From Streptomyces mayonensis (GTDB lineage: Bacteria; Actinomycetota; Actinomycetes; Streptomycetales; Streptomycetaceae): a stretch of DNA of 64,000 nucleotides. The notes below the pieces were generated by a model. The model was not told where the DNA came from. It made no database searches and saw only the letters and a list, made by a program, of their open reading frames with translations. Positions 52,118 to 60,758 of the stretch are shown in pieces. The position numbers were made by a program, and so were the translations under genes. Positions within the stretch are counted from its first letter, which is position 1. Every line of letters begins with the position of its first letter. Location of the stretch: the NCBI RefSeq assembly GCF_018982965.1, contig NZ_JACBYP010000001.1:62001-126000 (forward strand), read 5' to 3'.

Positions 52118-53131
52118 CTACAGCGATGCGAGGATGCCGCGACTGAGTTCGTGGTGTCGCCGCACCATCTCCGCGGCATCGGGACTCGGGTCCCAGTGCC
52201 AGCCCTCCCACTCGCTGCTGAGGTAGCCGGTGTAGCCGACGTCGACGAGCACCTTGAGGAGGTCGCCGAGCGGGATCGCGGGTTCGTCGCCGTCCTTGTC
52301 GAACGCGAAGAACTTGCTGTGCACGTGGATGATCTGAGGGCCGATCTCCGCCCAGTCCTGCGGGTCCTGGTGGCCGTGGATGCCGGCGCAGAACATCGCC
52401 AGAGGATGGGCGAAGGAGCCAAGGCCGAGCGAGTTGGCGAGTTCGGAGAACTCGCCCATCAGCTCGCTCTCCGAGGGGCGTTGGTCGGAGCCGTGGATCT
52501 CGTTCCACCGCGCGTTGAGTGTGTCCAGGGCCTCCTGGGGAACACCGCGGCGCCGGTACTCCTCCCACACGCTCGGGGACACCCGGCGGGTGCTGGAACC
52601 GAAGTCCGGGATGAAGCCCAGGTAGGGGGAGTCGAGCCGGGCGTACAGCTCGCGCAGCGCCATGACCCAGTCGCTGTGCACACTGTCGGGCGCGTGTATC
52701 TCGAAGCCCATCTTGACCTGAGCCTTTTCGGCGACAGGGAGCAGGAGTTCAACGGCTTCGGGAGAGGCGGGCTTCTGCAGTCGTACGGTGGGGAAGCCCA
52801 GCTCGGCGGCGGCGCGTACCTGCGGGGCGAGGTAGTCGGCCATCTCCTGCGGTGACAGCAGACGGTCGGGCAGCAGTCCCAGGTCGGCGTTGACGGCCAG
52901 ACACGACGGCTCGAGACCGTACTCGTCGACGAGGCCGCGGAATTGACGTGCGAAGCCGTCCGGGATGACGGGGAATCCCTTGATGCTCTGGAAGCCGACG
53001 ATTTCGAGGCCGGGACCGATGCCGAGATCGCCGATGCGGCGGACGACGTCCTCGAAGGACAGCTCCAGGCCGTGGTACTGGGGAGTGAAGCTGTAAGCGG
53101 TCACGCCCAGCTTCGGCAGTTGGCGGCTCAT
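52118..53131 (-). CDS. C-glycoside deglycosidase alpha subunit-like TIM barrel
   Basis: 337 residues; the ATG overlaps the beta-subunit-like gene (ATGA), with AAGGAG upstream. Xylose-isomerase-like barrel (KLGVTAYSFTPQYHGLELSF at the start). Candidate metal ligands are Glu in GFEIHAPDS, Asp in GFIPDFGSS, His in IIHVHSKFF and Glu in LSSEWEGWHW, matching the Mn-dependent alpha subunits (DgpC/CarB-type) that break the sugar-aglycone C-C bond of 3-keto-C-glycosides. The identification rests on the combination of this barrel with the adjacent DUF6379-type small protein and glycoside 3-oxidase. A plain sugar isomerase is the alternative. Confidence 0.75.
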   Translation of the reverse strand: MSRQLPKLGVTAYSFTPQYHGLELSFEDVVRRIGDLGIGPGLEIVGFQSIKGFPVIPDGFARQFRGLVDEYGLEPSCLAVNADLGLLPDRLLSPQEMADYLAPQVRAAAELGFPTVRLQKPASPEAVELLLPVAEKAQVKMGFEIHAPDSVHSDWVMALRELYARLDSPYLGFIPDFGSSTRRVSPSVWEEYRRRGVPQEALDTLNARWNEIHGSDQRPSESELMGEFSELANSLGLGSFAHPLAMFCAGIHGHQDPQDWAEIGPQIIHVHSKFFAFDKDGDEPAIPLGDLLKVLVDVGYTGYLSSEWEGWHWDPSPDAAEMVRRHHELSRGILASL

Positions 53132-53547
53132 GCGGCGCTCCTTGTGCTCCGGGGGAGGGCTCGGGTGAGGGTCTCGGTGATGACGAGGGCCTTGGTGCCC
53201 AGGACGATGTAGGGAACGCGTGCCCCGACGGTCGCCGTCACCTCGTGCTCTCCCTCGGCGACCTGCTGCAGATCGCGGATACGGACACGCAGCGGGTCCA
53301 GGACGAACCACCACGCGTCGCGCAGGCCCGCCACCTTCTCGTACGGCATCCAGGCGCCGTCGATCTCCACGTCGAGCTGGCCGGGCCCGACCGGCCGGCC
53401 GTCGAAGGCGATGCCCGAGAGGTGCAGGCCGTCCATGGGCAGGGCCCGGTACCACGGCAGTCGTACCCGGAAAGTGACCGCGGTGGTTCCGGCAGTACTT
53501 TCCTCGACTCCCAGTTCTTCCGGGACGATGAGGCGGTCAGGAAACAT
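53128..53547 (-). CDS. C-glycoside deglycosidase beta subunit-like protein (DUF6379)
   Basis: 139 residues of beta-rich sequence: TAVTFRVRLPWYRALPMDGL, LSGIAFDGRPVGP, DAWWFVLDPLRVRI and GEHEVTATVGARVPYIV. The composition, length and place directly before a xylose-isomerase-like barrel match the small beta subunits (DgpB/CarC-type, DUF6379) of bacterial C-glycoside deglycosidases. The beta subunit covers the alpha active site and has no catalysis of its own. It overlaps its neighbours by 11 nt (oxidase) and 4 nt (alpha). Confidence 0.75.
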   Translation of the reverse strand: MFPDRLIVPEELGVEESTAGTTAVTFRVRLPWYRALPMDGLHLSGIAFDGRPVGPGQLDVEIDGAWMPYEKVAGLRDAWWFVLDPLRVRIRDLQQVAEGEHEVTATVGARVPYIVLGTKALVITETLTRALPRSTRSAA

Positions 53548-55159
53548 GGGCGTTCTCCTCGCGATACCGGCGGGCGATGTCCTGTGCGCCTCGGGCCGCC
53601 AGGGCGACCGAGGTCAGAGTGGGGTTGCAGGCGGTCTCGGTGGGGATCACACCGTTCCCGGCGACATAGACGTTGTCGGTTCCCCACACGCGGCTGTACG
53701 TGTCGCACACGGACGTGCCGTCGTCGGCCGGCCCCATGCGCACGGTGCCCTGATAGTGGAGCGACGATCCGCTGGGCAGGCGCCGGGGCCCGCGGGGGTC
53801 GAGGAAGGTGCCCAGCAGCCGTGCCGCCCGCGCGGCGGCGGTCTTGGCGGCCTCGATGCGTTCCTGGTCCACATCGGTCAACTGGTAGTGGAGGGTCATC
53901 GCCGGCATGCCGAAGCCGTCCACCTCCGTCGCGCTGAACTCCACCCGGTCGTCCGCGCGCACGTCCTTGGCGCAGAACCACCCCAGACCCACGATGGAGC
54001 CGGGTTCGACCTCTTCGTCCAACGGGACGGGGGAGGCGTCGAGTTGCATGACCTGGCCGTGGAACGGATGGGTCTCGTGGTCATACGGGACCCAGCTGAC
54101 GCCGCTGACCGGATTGAAGGTGGCGTCCGGGCGCTCAGCGGCCGCCGTCTCGCGGGCCGCGGCCAGGATGGTGGGGTCCAACCGGACGGCGACGACGATC
54201 TGCGGCTGATCGTTGAGATAGCGCCCCAGCGCGGTCGGCCGGATACCGGAGGCGAACAGCAGCTGGGGGGTGCGCAGGGCATCACAGGCGACAACGACCC
54301 ACCGTGCGCGCACCGTTGTCCGGCGGCCGGAGGGCAGGTGCTCCATCTCGGCGCCGACCGCGGCCGAGTCTTCCAGCAAGAGTCGGCGGCACAGTGTGTC
54401 CGGGCGCAACTCGAAGGAGGCGGTGTCCTTCTCGGCCAGATCGCCGAGGATGACATCGGTGCCCGACCAGTGCCTGCTGCCGTCGGACCAGGTGTCGACC
54501 GCCAGTGGCATGGTCCGCACCCGTCGCTCAGGCTTCCGGCCCGCGTCGAGTTCGGCACCGAGACGCTTGCGCACCTCCTCCGCGAACGGTGCGTCGGTGA
54601 ACGCACTCGTGGTCACGTTCAGGAGCTCATCGGCTCGCCCCAGTGCCGTGTCCAGCTCGGCGGCGGGAATGTCGGTGATGCGCTCACCGTCGCCGGGGCG
54701 CGGGCAGGCGCATGTCCAATGCGCCCCCATGCCACCGACGTTGGTCGACAGCGAGGCCCCCGGCATCCCCACCGTGCCGTCGGCGGAACCGTCCTCGCCG
54801 GGCACCCCCGAGGCCTTGTCGCCCAGCAGGTACGTGCCGGGCCGCACCATGACACCGGGCGGGCGCGAGTGGACCGGGTCGCCGTCGCGGGCGCTCCGGT
54901 CGGGTCCCTGGGAGGCGGTCTGTGCCGCGACGCGCGCCTCGGGGTCTGTGATGTTCTTGACGTGGCGGCCCCGGGGCGACGAGACCTGGGGGCCTGCTTC
55001 GACCATCAGCACGCGGGCGCCGGGCGCCTCGTCGGCCAGGACGCGGGCGTACGCGGACCCTGTCGGCCCGCTGCCGACGATCAGAACGTCGACAGTCTCG
55101 ACGGGCTGTGCGGGGCCGGCGGTGCTCACTCCGCGCTGCGCGGAGTGCGGTGATGTCAT
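53537..55159 (-). CDS. Pyranose-oxidase-like FAD glycoside 3-oxidase (GMC superfamily)
   Basis: 540 residues, ATG with GGGAG upstream. FAD-binding VDVLIVGSGPTGSAYARVLA near the start. Residues 141-153 read VGGMGAHWTCACP, the pyranose-2-oxidase-type segment whose His (147) carries the FAD in fungal enzymes. The catalytic pair is His468 (SLHYQGTVRMG) and Asn512 (ACNPTLTS). Actinobacterial enzymes of this group oxidise C3 of C-glycosides, the activation step before deglycosylation. It is first gene of the operon with the putative deglycosidase subunits, and the dyad upstream probably controls it. A free-sugar pyranose oxidase is the other possibility. Confidence 0.82.
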   Translation of the reverse strand: MTSPHSAQRGVSTAGPAQPVETVDVLIVGSGPTGSAYARVLADEAPGARVLMVEAGPQVSSPRGRHVKNITDPEARVAAQTASQGPDRSARDGDPVHSRPPGVMVRPGTYLLGDKASGVPGEDGSADGTVGMPGASLSTNVGGMGAHWTCACPRPGDGERITDIPAAELDTALGRADELLNVTTSAFTDAPFAEEVRKRLGAELDAGRKPERRVRTMPLAVDTWSDGSRHWSGTDVILGDLAEKDTASFELRPDTLCRRLLLEDSAAVGAEMEHLPSGRRTTVRARWVVVACDALRTPQLLFASGIRPTALGRYLNDQPQIVVAVRLDPTILAAARETAAAERPDATFNPVSGVSWVPYDHETHPFHGQVMQLDASPVPLDEEVEPGSIVGLGWFCAKDVRADDRVEFSATEVDGFGMPAMTLHYQLTDVDQERIEAAKTAAARAARLLGTFLDPRGPRRLPSGSSLHYQGTVRMGPADDGTSVCDTYSRVWGTDNVYVAGNGVIPTETACNPTLTSVALAARGAQDIARRYREENAHVS

Positions 55160-55298
55160 ATCGGGTTGCTCCCTAGCGGCGTATGGCGGCTCGATGCGGG
55201 GTGGCGCCGGTGTGGCGCTTGCCTGCGGGGCCGATGGCCATCTGTGCGATGGATCGAGGGCGGGTACATTCCCTGGCCTCTTACGCTGTCTTGCGGAA

Positions 55299-55325
55299 GA
55301 CTATTGCCGCATCGCGGCATTAGTC
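55299..55325. promoter_or_regulatory. Near-perfect 27-bp dyad between oxidase operon and MFS gene
   Basis: Arms GACTATTGCCGC and GCGGCATTAGTC are complementary at 11 of 12 positions around a 3-nt centre. It lies in the 364-nt divergent region 55160-55523, 140 nt before the oxidase start and about 200 nt before the MFS start; nothing else was recognised in that gap. The inner 20 bases recur upstream of ROK2. A repressor operator, most likely for a ROK protein. Confidence 0.65.
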
Positions 55326-55523
55326 AATGAAGATTCGGCGCCATAGTGTCGAATCCCGACCTCATGGCTGCCGACGGAGTCCGATACCGGGGACCCGCGG
55401 CGGGCCCGGCTGCGGTGCTCGCAGGAATCGGCCACTCGGCGCACGCCCTGGATAGTGGTCACGCCGCCGCGTTCCTACTGTCGCCCCTCGCCTGAACAGC
55501 CCGTCCTCGAGGAGCCACAGCCG

Positions 55524-56804
55524 ATGAGCCCGTCCGAAGCCCCCTCCGCCCGTTCGTCGCCGGCCTGGCGGCCGGGAACGATGCACGCGGCCCTTCTCCT
55601 GACCGCCGCCTGCGCATCCGTTCTCGGGTCGCTGCTGATAGCCCCGGTGCTGCCCCAGTTCGAGCGCGCCTTCGCCGACGCACCGGGCATCGACACGCTG
55701 GCTCCCATGCTGATGACCCTGCCGGCGCTCGGCATCGCCGTGCTCGGCCCGCTCGCCGGATCGGTCACGGACCGGTTTGGCAGGACGCGGCTGCTGTTCG
55801 GTGCCCTGCTGGCCTACGCGATCGTCGGCACCGCACCGCTGTGGCTCGACTCCCTGCCGCTGATTCTTCTCAGCCGGCTGCTGCTCGGCGTCGTCGAGGC
55901 GGCGGTCATGACGACCTCCATGACGCTGCTGGGCGACTACTTCACCGGTGCGCGGCGGGACCGTTGCATGTCCTGGCACTCGGTGATCACGTCCGTCGCC
56001 GCGGTCGGCATCCTCGCCGTCGGGGGAGCGCTCGGCGCCTCGGGGTGGCGCACTCCCTTCTGGGTCTACGCCGCGGCACTGCCGCTCTTCGCCGCCATGG
56101 TGCTGACACTCCGCGAGCCCCGCCCCGGTCGCGCCGCGACCGGGGCGACCGGCCGTCGGGTGGGGGCCCTTCCCTGGCGCAGCCTGGCTCCGCTGCTGGT
56201 CCTGACCGTGGTAGGCGCGGCCTGTCTGTTCTTCGTGCTGCAGGTGCAGCTCAGTTTCGTGCTCGACGACCTCGACGTCGGCAGTGGCTCGATCGGGGCC
56301 TCGGCGGCCATCGCCAACGCCGGAGTGGTGGCCGGCTCACTGGCCTTCGTGCGGTGGGCCCGGCACGGCGCGGGGCGCTTCCTGATCGCGGCGTTCGTCG
56401 TCGGCCCTCTCGGGCTTGTGCTCATCAGTGAAGGGAGCAGTTGGGCCACGGTGACGGTCGGAGCGTTCGTGGCCGGCGTCGGCTGCGGTTTTCTGCTCCC
56501 GTCCCTGCTCATCGGCACCACCGCCCGGCTCTCCTTCGATCAGCGGGGGAGGGGTACGGCGGCCTGGACCTCGGCCTTCTACTTCGGCCAGTTCCTCTCG
56601 CCCATCGCCGTCGGGGCGCTGGGTTCCGTGCCCGGTGGGCTGGACGGTGCCATCAAGTGCTGCGCCGTCGCGGGCCTGCTGGCAGGTGTCGCGGCCGTGT
56701 TCCTGTTGCGGCGCCGTCCGTTGTCGGTGAACGCGCAGGTAGAGCCGGGGCACGGTGGGGCAGCGCCCGCGGAGCCGGTGGGGAACACCACGGATGCTCA
56801 GTGA
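55524..56804 (+). CDS. MFS transporter
   Basis: 426 residues from the ATG with GAGGAG about 9 nt upstream; the frame is open earlier with no signal. Twelve predicted membrane segments. The loop between segments 2 and 3 is LAGSVTDRFGRTRLLFGALL (the MFS GxxxDRxGRR motif) and segment 4 has LLSRLLLGVVEAAVMTTSMT. It is divergent from the C-glycoside operon with a shared dyad between them, so it is a candidate importer of the glycoside or exporter of a product. Drug-efflux-type DHA1 relatives cannot be ruled out. Confidence 0.82.
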   Translation: MSPSEAPSARSSPAWRPGTMHAALLLTAACASVLGSLLIAPVLPQFERAFADAPGIDTLAPMLMTLPALGIAVLGPLAGSVTDRFGRTRLLFGALLAYAIVGTAPLWLDSLPLILLSRLLLGVVEAAVMTTSMTLLGDYFTGARRDRCMSWHSVITSVAAVGILAVGGALGASGWRTPFWVYAAALPLFAAMVLTLREPRPGRAATGATGRRVGALPWRSLAPLLVLTVVGAACLFFVLQVQLSFVLDDLDVGSGSIGASAAIANAGVVAGSLAFVRWARHGAGRFLIAAFVVGPLGLVLISEGSSWATVTVGAFVAGVGCGFLLPSLLIGTTARLSFDQRGRGTAAWTSAFYFGQFLSPIAVGALGSVPGGLDGAIKCCAVAGLLAGVAAVFLLRRRPLSVNAQVEPGHGGAAPAEPVGNTTDAQ

Positions 56805-58063
56805 TTGATCGCTTCGAGGGTCTGGCTCCGCGCTGCGGGCCAGGCCCCCAAGCGCTCGGGCTCCAGCAGTTTGTCCACGACGGTCAAGGCCGCGCCGGAG
56901 ATGCCGAAATGGCCGTCCGGCGCCGAGCGCTCGATGCGCAGCGCCCGTGTGGTGAGTGGCGTGCTCTCGGCATAGATCGTCCGCCGTACGACCGGCAGAA
57001 CGAGGTCGGCGGACTCCATCACCCGGCCCGCCAGCAGGACGAGTTCGGGGTTGAGCACGTTGACGAGCATTGCCAGGACGTGGCCGAGATGGCTTGCCGA
57101 CGCCTCGATGGCCCGAATGCAGGCAAGGTCTCCGCCGGCCGCGGCCTGCGCGAGGTCGTCCACGGTGGGCGTACGGCCCGCCGTCACGAGCTCCCGCAAC
57201 GTGGGTGAGGCGCCCGACTCGGCCAGCAACACGGCCGTACGGCCCAGGGCCGCACCGCTGGCGACCGTGGTGAGGCACGAAGCCCTGCCGCACGAGCAGC
57301 GGGCGGACGTGGCCCCTGGTACCGAGACGTGCGCGATGTCCCCGGCCCCTCCGAGGTGCCCCCGCTGCAGCTGTCCGCCCGAGACGAGGCCCGCCCCGAT
57401 GCCGGTGCCGAACTTGACGACGACGACGTCCGAGGCCCGACGGGCGGCACCGAGGCGAAGCTCTCCCAGTGCGAGCATGTTGGCCTCGTTGTCGACCCAC
57501 GCATCGACCTCGAATCGCCGGGCCAACTGTTCACGGATGGGATAGCCGTCCCAGGAAGGTGCAGATGCCGGCGAGGTGGGGTGTCCGCTGGCGAACTGGA
57601 CGGGCCCAGGGAAGCCGAGACCGATGCCCGTAAGCGGGATCCCCGCCACGGCACTGCTTTCGAGCAGGGACTCGAGGGACTTCTCGATCGCGGCCAGCGA
57701 TGCCTGCGGCCCCGCGGACACCCTGCACTCGAAGAGGTCGTCGACCAGGGTGCGACCGTGCAGATCGGTGATCGCGGTTCTGACCCCGGTGGTCCCCATA
57801 TCCACGGCGGCGACGCAGCCGGCCAGGTGGTTGAACCGGAGCCGAACGGGAGCGCGGCCTCCCGTCGAGCGCGCCGTGCCCGCCTCGACGACCAGGCCCA
57901 GAGCGGCCAGTTCGCCCACACGCTCCGCGATATTGGAGCGGCTCAGTCCCGTGAGCTCTGCCAACTCGCCGCGTGTGGTGGCCGTTTCCGCGCGAATGTA
58001 CTCGAGCATGCGAGCCGTGAGGCGTCGGGAGACAGCCCGTGATCCTGCGGTCTGAAGGGGCAT
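56798..58063 (-). CDS. ROK-family transcriptional repressor (ROK3)
   Basis: 421 residues. HTH in TTRGELAELTGLSRSNIAER and VGELAALGLV; ROK fold with AVDMGTTGVRTAITDLHG, GIGLGFPGPVQFASG, VKFGTGIGAGLV and zinc-type CSCGRASCLT. It is convergent with the MFS gene, their ends overlapping by 7 nt, and divergent from the AraC gene. It is more diverged from ROK1 and ROK2 than they are from each other, so it may control the right-hand module or the MFS gene. Confidence 0.87.
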   Translation of the reverse strand: MPLQTAGSRAVSRRLTARMLEYIRAETATTRGELAELTGLSRSNIAERVGELAALGLVVEAGTARSTGGRAPVRLRFNHLAGCVAAVDMGTTGVRTAITDLHGRTLVDDLFECRVSAGPQASLAAIEKSLESLLESSAVAGIPLTGIGLGFPGPVQFASGHPTSPASAPSWDGYPIREQLARRFEVDAWVDNEANMLALGELRLGAARRASDVVVVKFGTGIGAGLVSGGQLQRGHLGGAGDIAHVSVPGATSARCSCGRASCLTTVASGAALGRTAVLLAESGASPTLRELVTAGRTPTVDDLAQAAAGGDLACIRAIEASASHLGHVLAMLVNVLNPELVLLAGRVMESADLVLPVVRRTIYAESTPLTTRALRIERSAPDGHFGISGAALTVVDKLLEPERLGAWPAARSQTLEAINH

Positions 58064-58112
58064 GGGGCGGGTCCGTCCGTCGGCCCCTCGCGAGGCTTCC
58101 GTCTCTGTTTCG

Positions 58113-58139
58113 TTGACTTGCGCTTATTAACAGCATAAC
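58113..58139 (+). promoter_or_regulatory. Candidate promoter of the AraC-type regulator
   Basis: TTGACT (58113-58118) and CATAAC (58134-58139) are separated by 15 nt, slightly short. The AT-rich patch GCTTATTAACAGCATAAC stands out in this GC-rich region and separates the divergent ROK3 and AraC genes, so it probably holds promoters for both. Confidence 0.35.
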
Positions 58140-58229
58140 TTGCTTGAAACACGCTCTCCAGGAGTCGCGGCACCGAATCGCAGTACAACGGTTGTCGCCT
58201 CGGCACGCAGAAGCACCACAGGAGTTCCG

Positions 58230-59252
58230 ATGACGAACGCCTACGCGCACTTGCCGACGGAGCGTCCCGACACGGGCACCGAGATCCTCGGCCGTTTCCC
58301 CCTGGTGCGCTCGACCGACCCCGAGCAGTTCGTCGCGGCCATCAACCAGGCATACGGGGCGCCGACCGTGGCGCTGACCGCGCCCGGCTGCGAGGGGCAG
58401 CAGTACGAACTGCGGGCGATAGTCGGTGAGGGCTTCACCGTCGGGTACCTCCGCTCAGGTCTGGCGGTGAGCATCGCCCCGCCGGCCAGCACCGGCCCCT
58501 ACTACCTCAATCTCGCCCCCAGCGGAGCCGTGCTGTCAGAGGTCGGAGACGCGCGCATCGTCAACGACCCGACCACAGCGGTGATCATGCCGGCCGGCGC
58601 CCGGCAGCGGCTGACACCGGGCGCGCACGCCACCGAGTCCATCGGGATCAAGATCGATCGCTCCGTTGTCGACGCCGAACTCACCGCACTGCTCGGCAGG
58701 GAGCCCAGGCGCCCCGTGCAGTTCGCTCCCGCGCTGGACCTGACGGGCACCGCCGGCGCCGGGATCGCGGCACTCGTGCGGTTCATGCTCTCCCAGGCCA
58801 GCCAGCTGCCCGGAGGCCTCTTCGACCAGCCGACTGTGCAACTGCACCACATCCGCACGCTCGTGGCCGCACTGCTGACCATGCATCAGCACAACTACTC
58901 CGACGCGCTGGCCCGACCGGCCGTTTCGTCCGGCCGCTCGCGCATCCTGCGCCTCGCGCTCGAGTACGCGGAGCGGCACCTGGCCGAGCCACTCACCGTC
59001 TCGGACATCGCCGAGGCCGTGGGGTGCAGCGTCCGCACACTCCACGAGCACTTCCAGGCGGGCGTGGGCGACACTCCGATGGGGTGGGTCCGCGAACAGC
59101 GTCTGCGACACGTGCACGAGGAACTGTGCACCAGCGGCCGCTCGGTGACCGATGTCGCCTTCGCCTGGGGCTTCACCCACCTGGGCCGGTTCTCCGCCGT
59201 CTATCGCAAACGCTACGGCGTCCTGCCTTCGGACACCGTTCGGAAGGCGTGA
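58230..59252 (+). CDS. AraC-family transcriptional activator
   Basis: 340 residues from the ATG with AGGAG 5 nt upstream. The N-terminal part is a cupin-like ligand domain of the FeaR/NitR type (FTVGYLRSGLAVSIAPP, PTTAVIMPAGARQRLTPG). The C-terminal ~100 residues are the double HTH: LTVSDIAEAVGCSVRTLHEH and SVTDVAFAWGFTHLGRFSAVYRKRYG. Relatives activate genes for aromatic or amine breakdown. It precedes the flavin monooxygenase/hydrolase/extradiol set in the same direction and probably activates it. Confidence 0.87.
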   Translation: MTNAYAHLPTERPDTGTEILGRFPLVRSTDPEQFVAAINQAYGAPTVALTAPGCEGQQYELRAIVGEGFTVGYLRSGLAVSIAPPASTGPYYLNLAPSGAVLSEVGDARIVNDPTTAVIMPAGARQRLTPGAHATESIGIKIDRSVVDAELTALLGREPRRPVQFAPALDLTGTAGAGIAALVRFMLSQASQLPGGLFDQPTVQLHHIRTLVAALLTMHQHNYSDALARPAVSSGRSRILRLALEYAERHLAEPLTVSDIAEAVGCSVRTLHEHFQAGVGDTPMGWVREQRLRHVHEELCTSGRSVTDVAFAWGFTHLGRFSAVYRKRYGVLPSDTVRKA

Positions 59253-59569
59253 CGGGAACGTGTCCCGGGCTTTCCGGGAGCTTCGTGCCGTGGGATGGCG
59301 AAGCATGCACAGAGCCTCCAGATGAGATGGACGGGGCGAGACGCTACATCGGGCACGAATTCCCCGCTATCCCGAATGTGCGGCACTGCTCCGGTTCCCG
59401 CGTAAGCGCGGCCAGAGGGGGAAGTCGCTCCTCGCTACTGCTCTGACCTGCGCAAAGAGGGCAGGGAACCTCGGCGCACGATGCGGACAGCCGCCACACG
59501 ATCCGGATAGTTGTGACGCTCACGCGGTTCTACGGTCACCCCATCAAGCAATCAGCCGATGGAGGCCGA
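59253..59569. other. 317-nt intergenic region between AraC and monooxygenase genes
   Basis: No gene was seen. Two mutually exclusive small hairpins lie right after the AraC stop: CGGGA-ACGTG-TCCCG (59253-59267) and TCCCGG-GCTTT-CCGGGA (59263-59279); the second is a likely terminator. The right end should contain the promoter and activator site of the next operon. TTGTGA at 59511 is a possible -35 box, but no convincing -10 box at normal spacing was found. Confidence 0.45.
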
Positions 59570-60700
59570 ATGAATCCGCGCGACGACGCACGCCGCCAAG
59601 TCCTCATAGTGGGAGGGGGAATCGCCGGGATGACCGCGGCCATCGCGTTGGCCGACCGTGGTCATTCCGTGGAGGTGGCGGAGCGCAACCCCGACTGGTC
59701 CGTGACCGGTTGGGGCCTGAGCCTCACGGGGCCCTCGCTGCGGGCGCTGCACGGTCTCGGGCTTGCCGAACCCTGCATCGACCGCGGATTCGGGATCACC
59801 CAGATCGCGAACTGCGACGCCGCGGGCGAAGCCCGGGGCGTCATCGATCTTCCGCTGCTGCTGGGGCCCGAGCTGCCGGCATTTGCCGGTCTGAGCCGCG
59901 GGGCGCTGCACGAGATCCTGCGCGAAGCCGCATCCGCCAAGGGCGCCGTGCTCCACACGGGCATGAGCGTCGACGCCATGGACCAGACCGCCGACGGTGT
60001 GACTGTGCGGCTCACCGACGGCACCGTCCGGAACGTCGACCTGGTGATCGGCGCGGACGGCATCCGGTCCAAGGTGCGCGACATGCTCGGCATCCCGTCC
60101 CAGGCCGAGTACACGGACCAGATGGTGTGGCGCGCGATCGTGCCCCGCCCGGCATGGGCCACCATGCTGCACACCTTCGCCGGTCCCGTGCACAACGCGG
60201 GACTGATCCCGATCTCCCGTGACCAGGCATACGCCTTCGTCACGGAGAACTACGCGGACCAGGGTGTCCTTCCGCAGCACGAACTGGCCGACCGGATGCG
60301 GGATCTGCTGGGCGTGTTCTCCGGCAAGGTCGCCGAGATGGCGGCGACCATCAAGGATGCCGAGCTCGTGGTGCGCAGGCCGGTGCAGGCCGGTGTGGTG
60401 AGTGCCCCCTGGCACCAGGGCCGCGTGGTGATCATCGGAGATGCGGCGCACGCGCCGTCCCCCCAGCTGGTCAGTGGCGCCGCACTCGCGATCGAGGACA
60501 GCCTCGTGCTGGCCGAGGAACTCGGGTCGCACGAGGACGTCGAATCCGCGCTGGAAGCGTTCGAGCAACGCCGCCGGGAACGGTGTCGACTCGTGGTGGA
60601 GACCTCGGTGCAGGTGGCCGAGCTGGAGCGGGACGGCCACCACGGCGAGGCCCACAAGGTGCAGGACCGCTGCCACCAGGTGATGGCTCAGCCCATCTGA
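59570..60700 (+). CDS. Group A flavin monooxygenase (aromatic hydroxylase)
   Basis: 376 residues from the ATG with GGAGG upstream; a GTG 57 nt earlier is unlikely. FAD-binding VLIVGGGIAGMTAAIALADRG, the DG motif LVIGADGIRSKVRD, and GDAAHAPSPQLVSGAAL near residue 295 identify a PHBH-fold single-component hydroxylase. Relatives include salicylate and 3-hydroxybenzoate hydroxylases and the naringenin 8-hydroxylase FdeE. With an extradiol dioxygenase three genes downstream, ortho-hydroxylation of a phenol to a catechol is the likely job; 3-hydroxybenzoate to gentisate is an alternative given the gen genes. Confidence 0.85.
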   Translation: MNPRDDARRQVLIVGGGIAGMTAAIALADRGHSVEVAERNPDWSVTGWGLSLTGPSLRALHGLGLAEPCIDRGFGITQIANCDAAGEARGVIDLPLLLGPELPAFAGLSRGALHEILREAASAKGAVLHTGMSVDAMDQTADGVTVRLTDGTVRNVDLVIGADGIRSKVRDMLGIPSQAEYTDQMVWRAIVPRPAWATMLHTFAGPVHNAGLIPISRDQAYAFVTENYADQGVLPQHELADRMRDLLGVFSGKVAEMAATIKDAELVVRRPVQAGVVSAPWHQGRVVIIGDAAHAPSPQLVSGAALAIEDSLVLAEELGSHEDVESALEAFEQRRRERCRLVVETSVQVAELERDGHHGEAHKVQDRCHQVMAQPI

Positions 60701-60758
60701 TTTCGAGCCGATGTCAGCCCCGCCGCCCGGGGACCGTAGAAATGAAGGTGTACTACCC

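Noticed and set aside
52118..53131. Plain sugar-phosphate isomerase or hydroxypyruvate isomerase
   Set aside because: Possible by fold alone, but overlap with a DUF6379-like gene and a glycoside 3-oxidase makes a deglycosidase alpha subunit the better reading.
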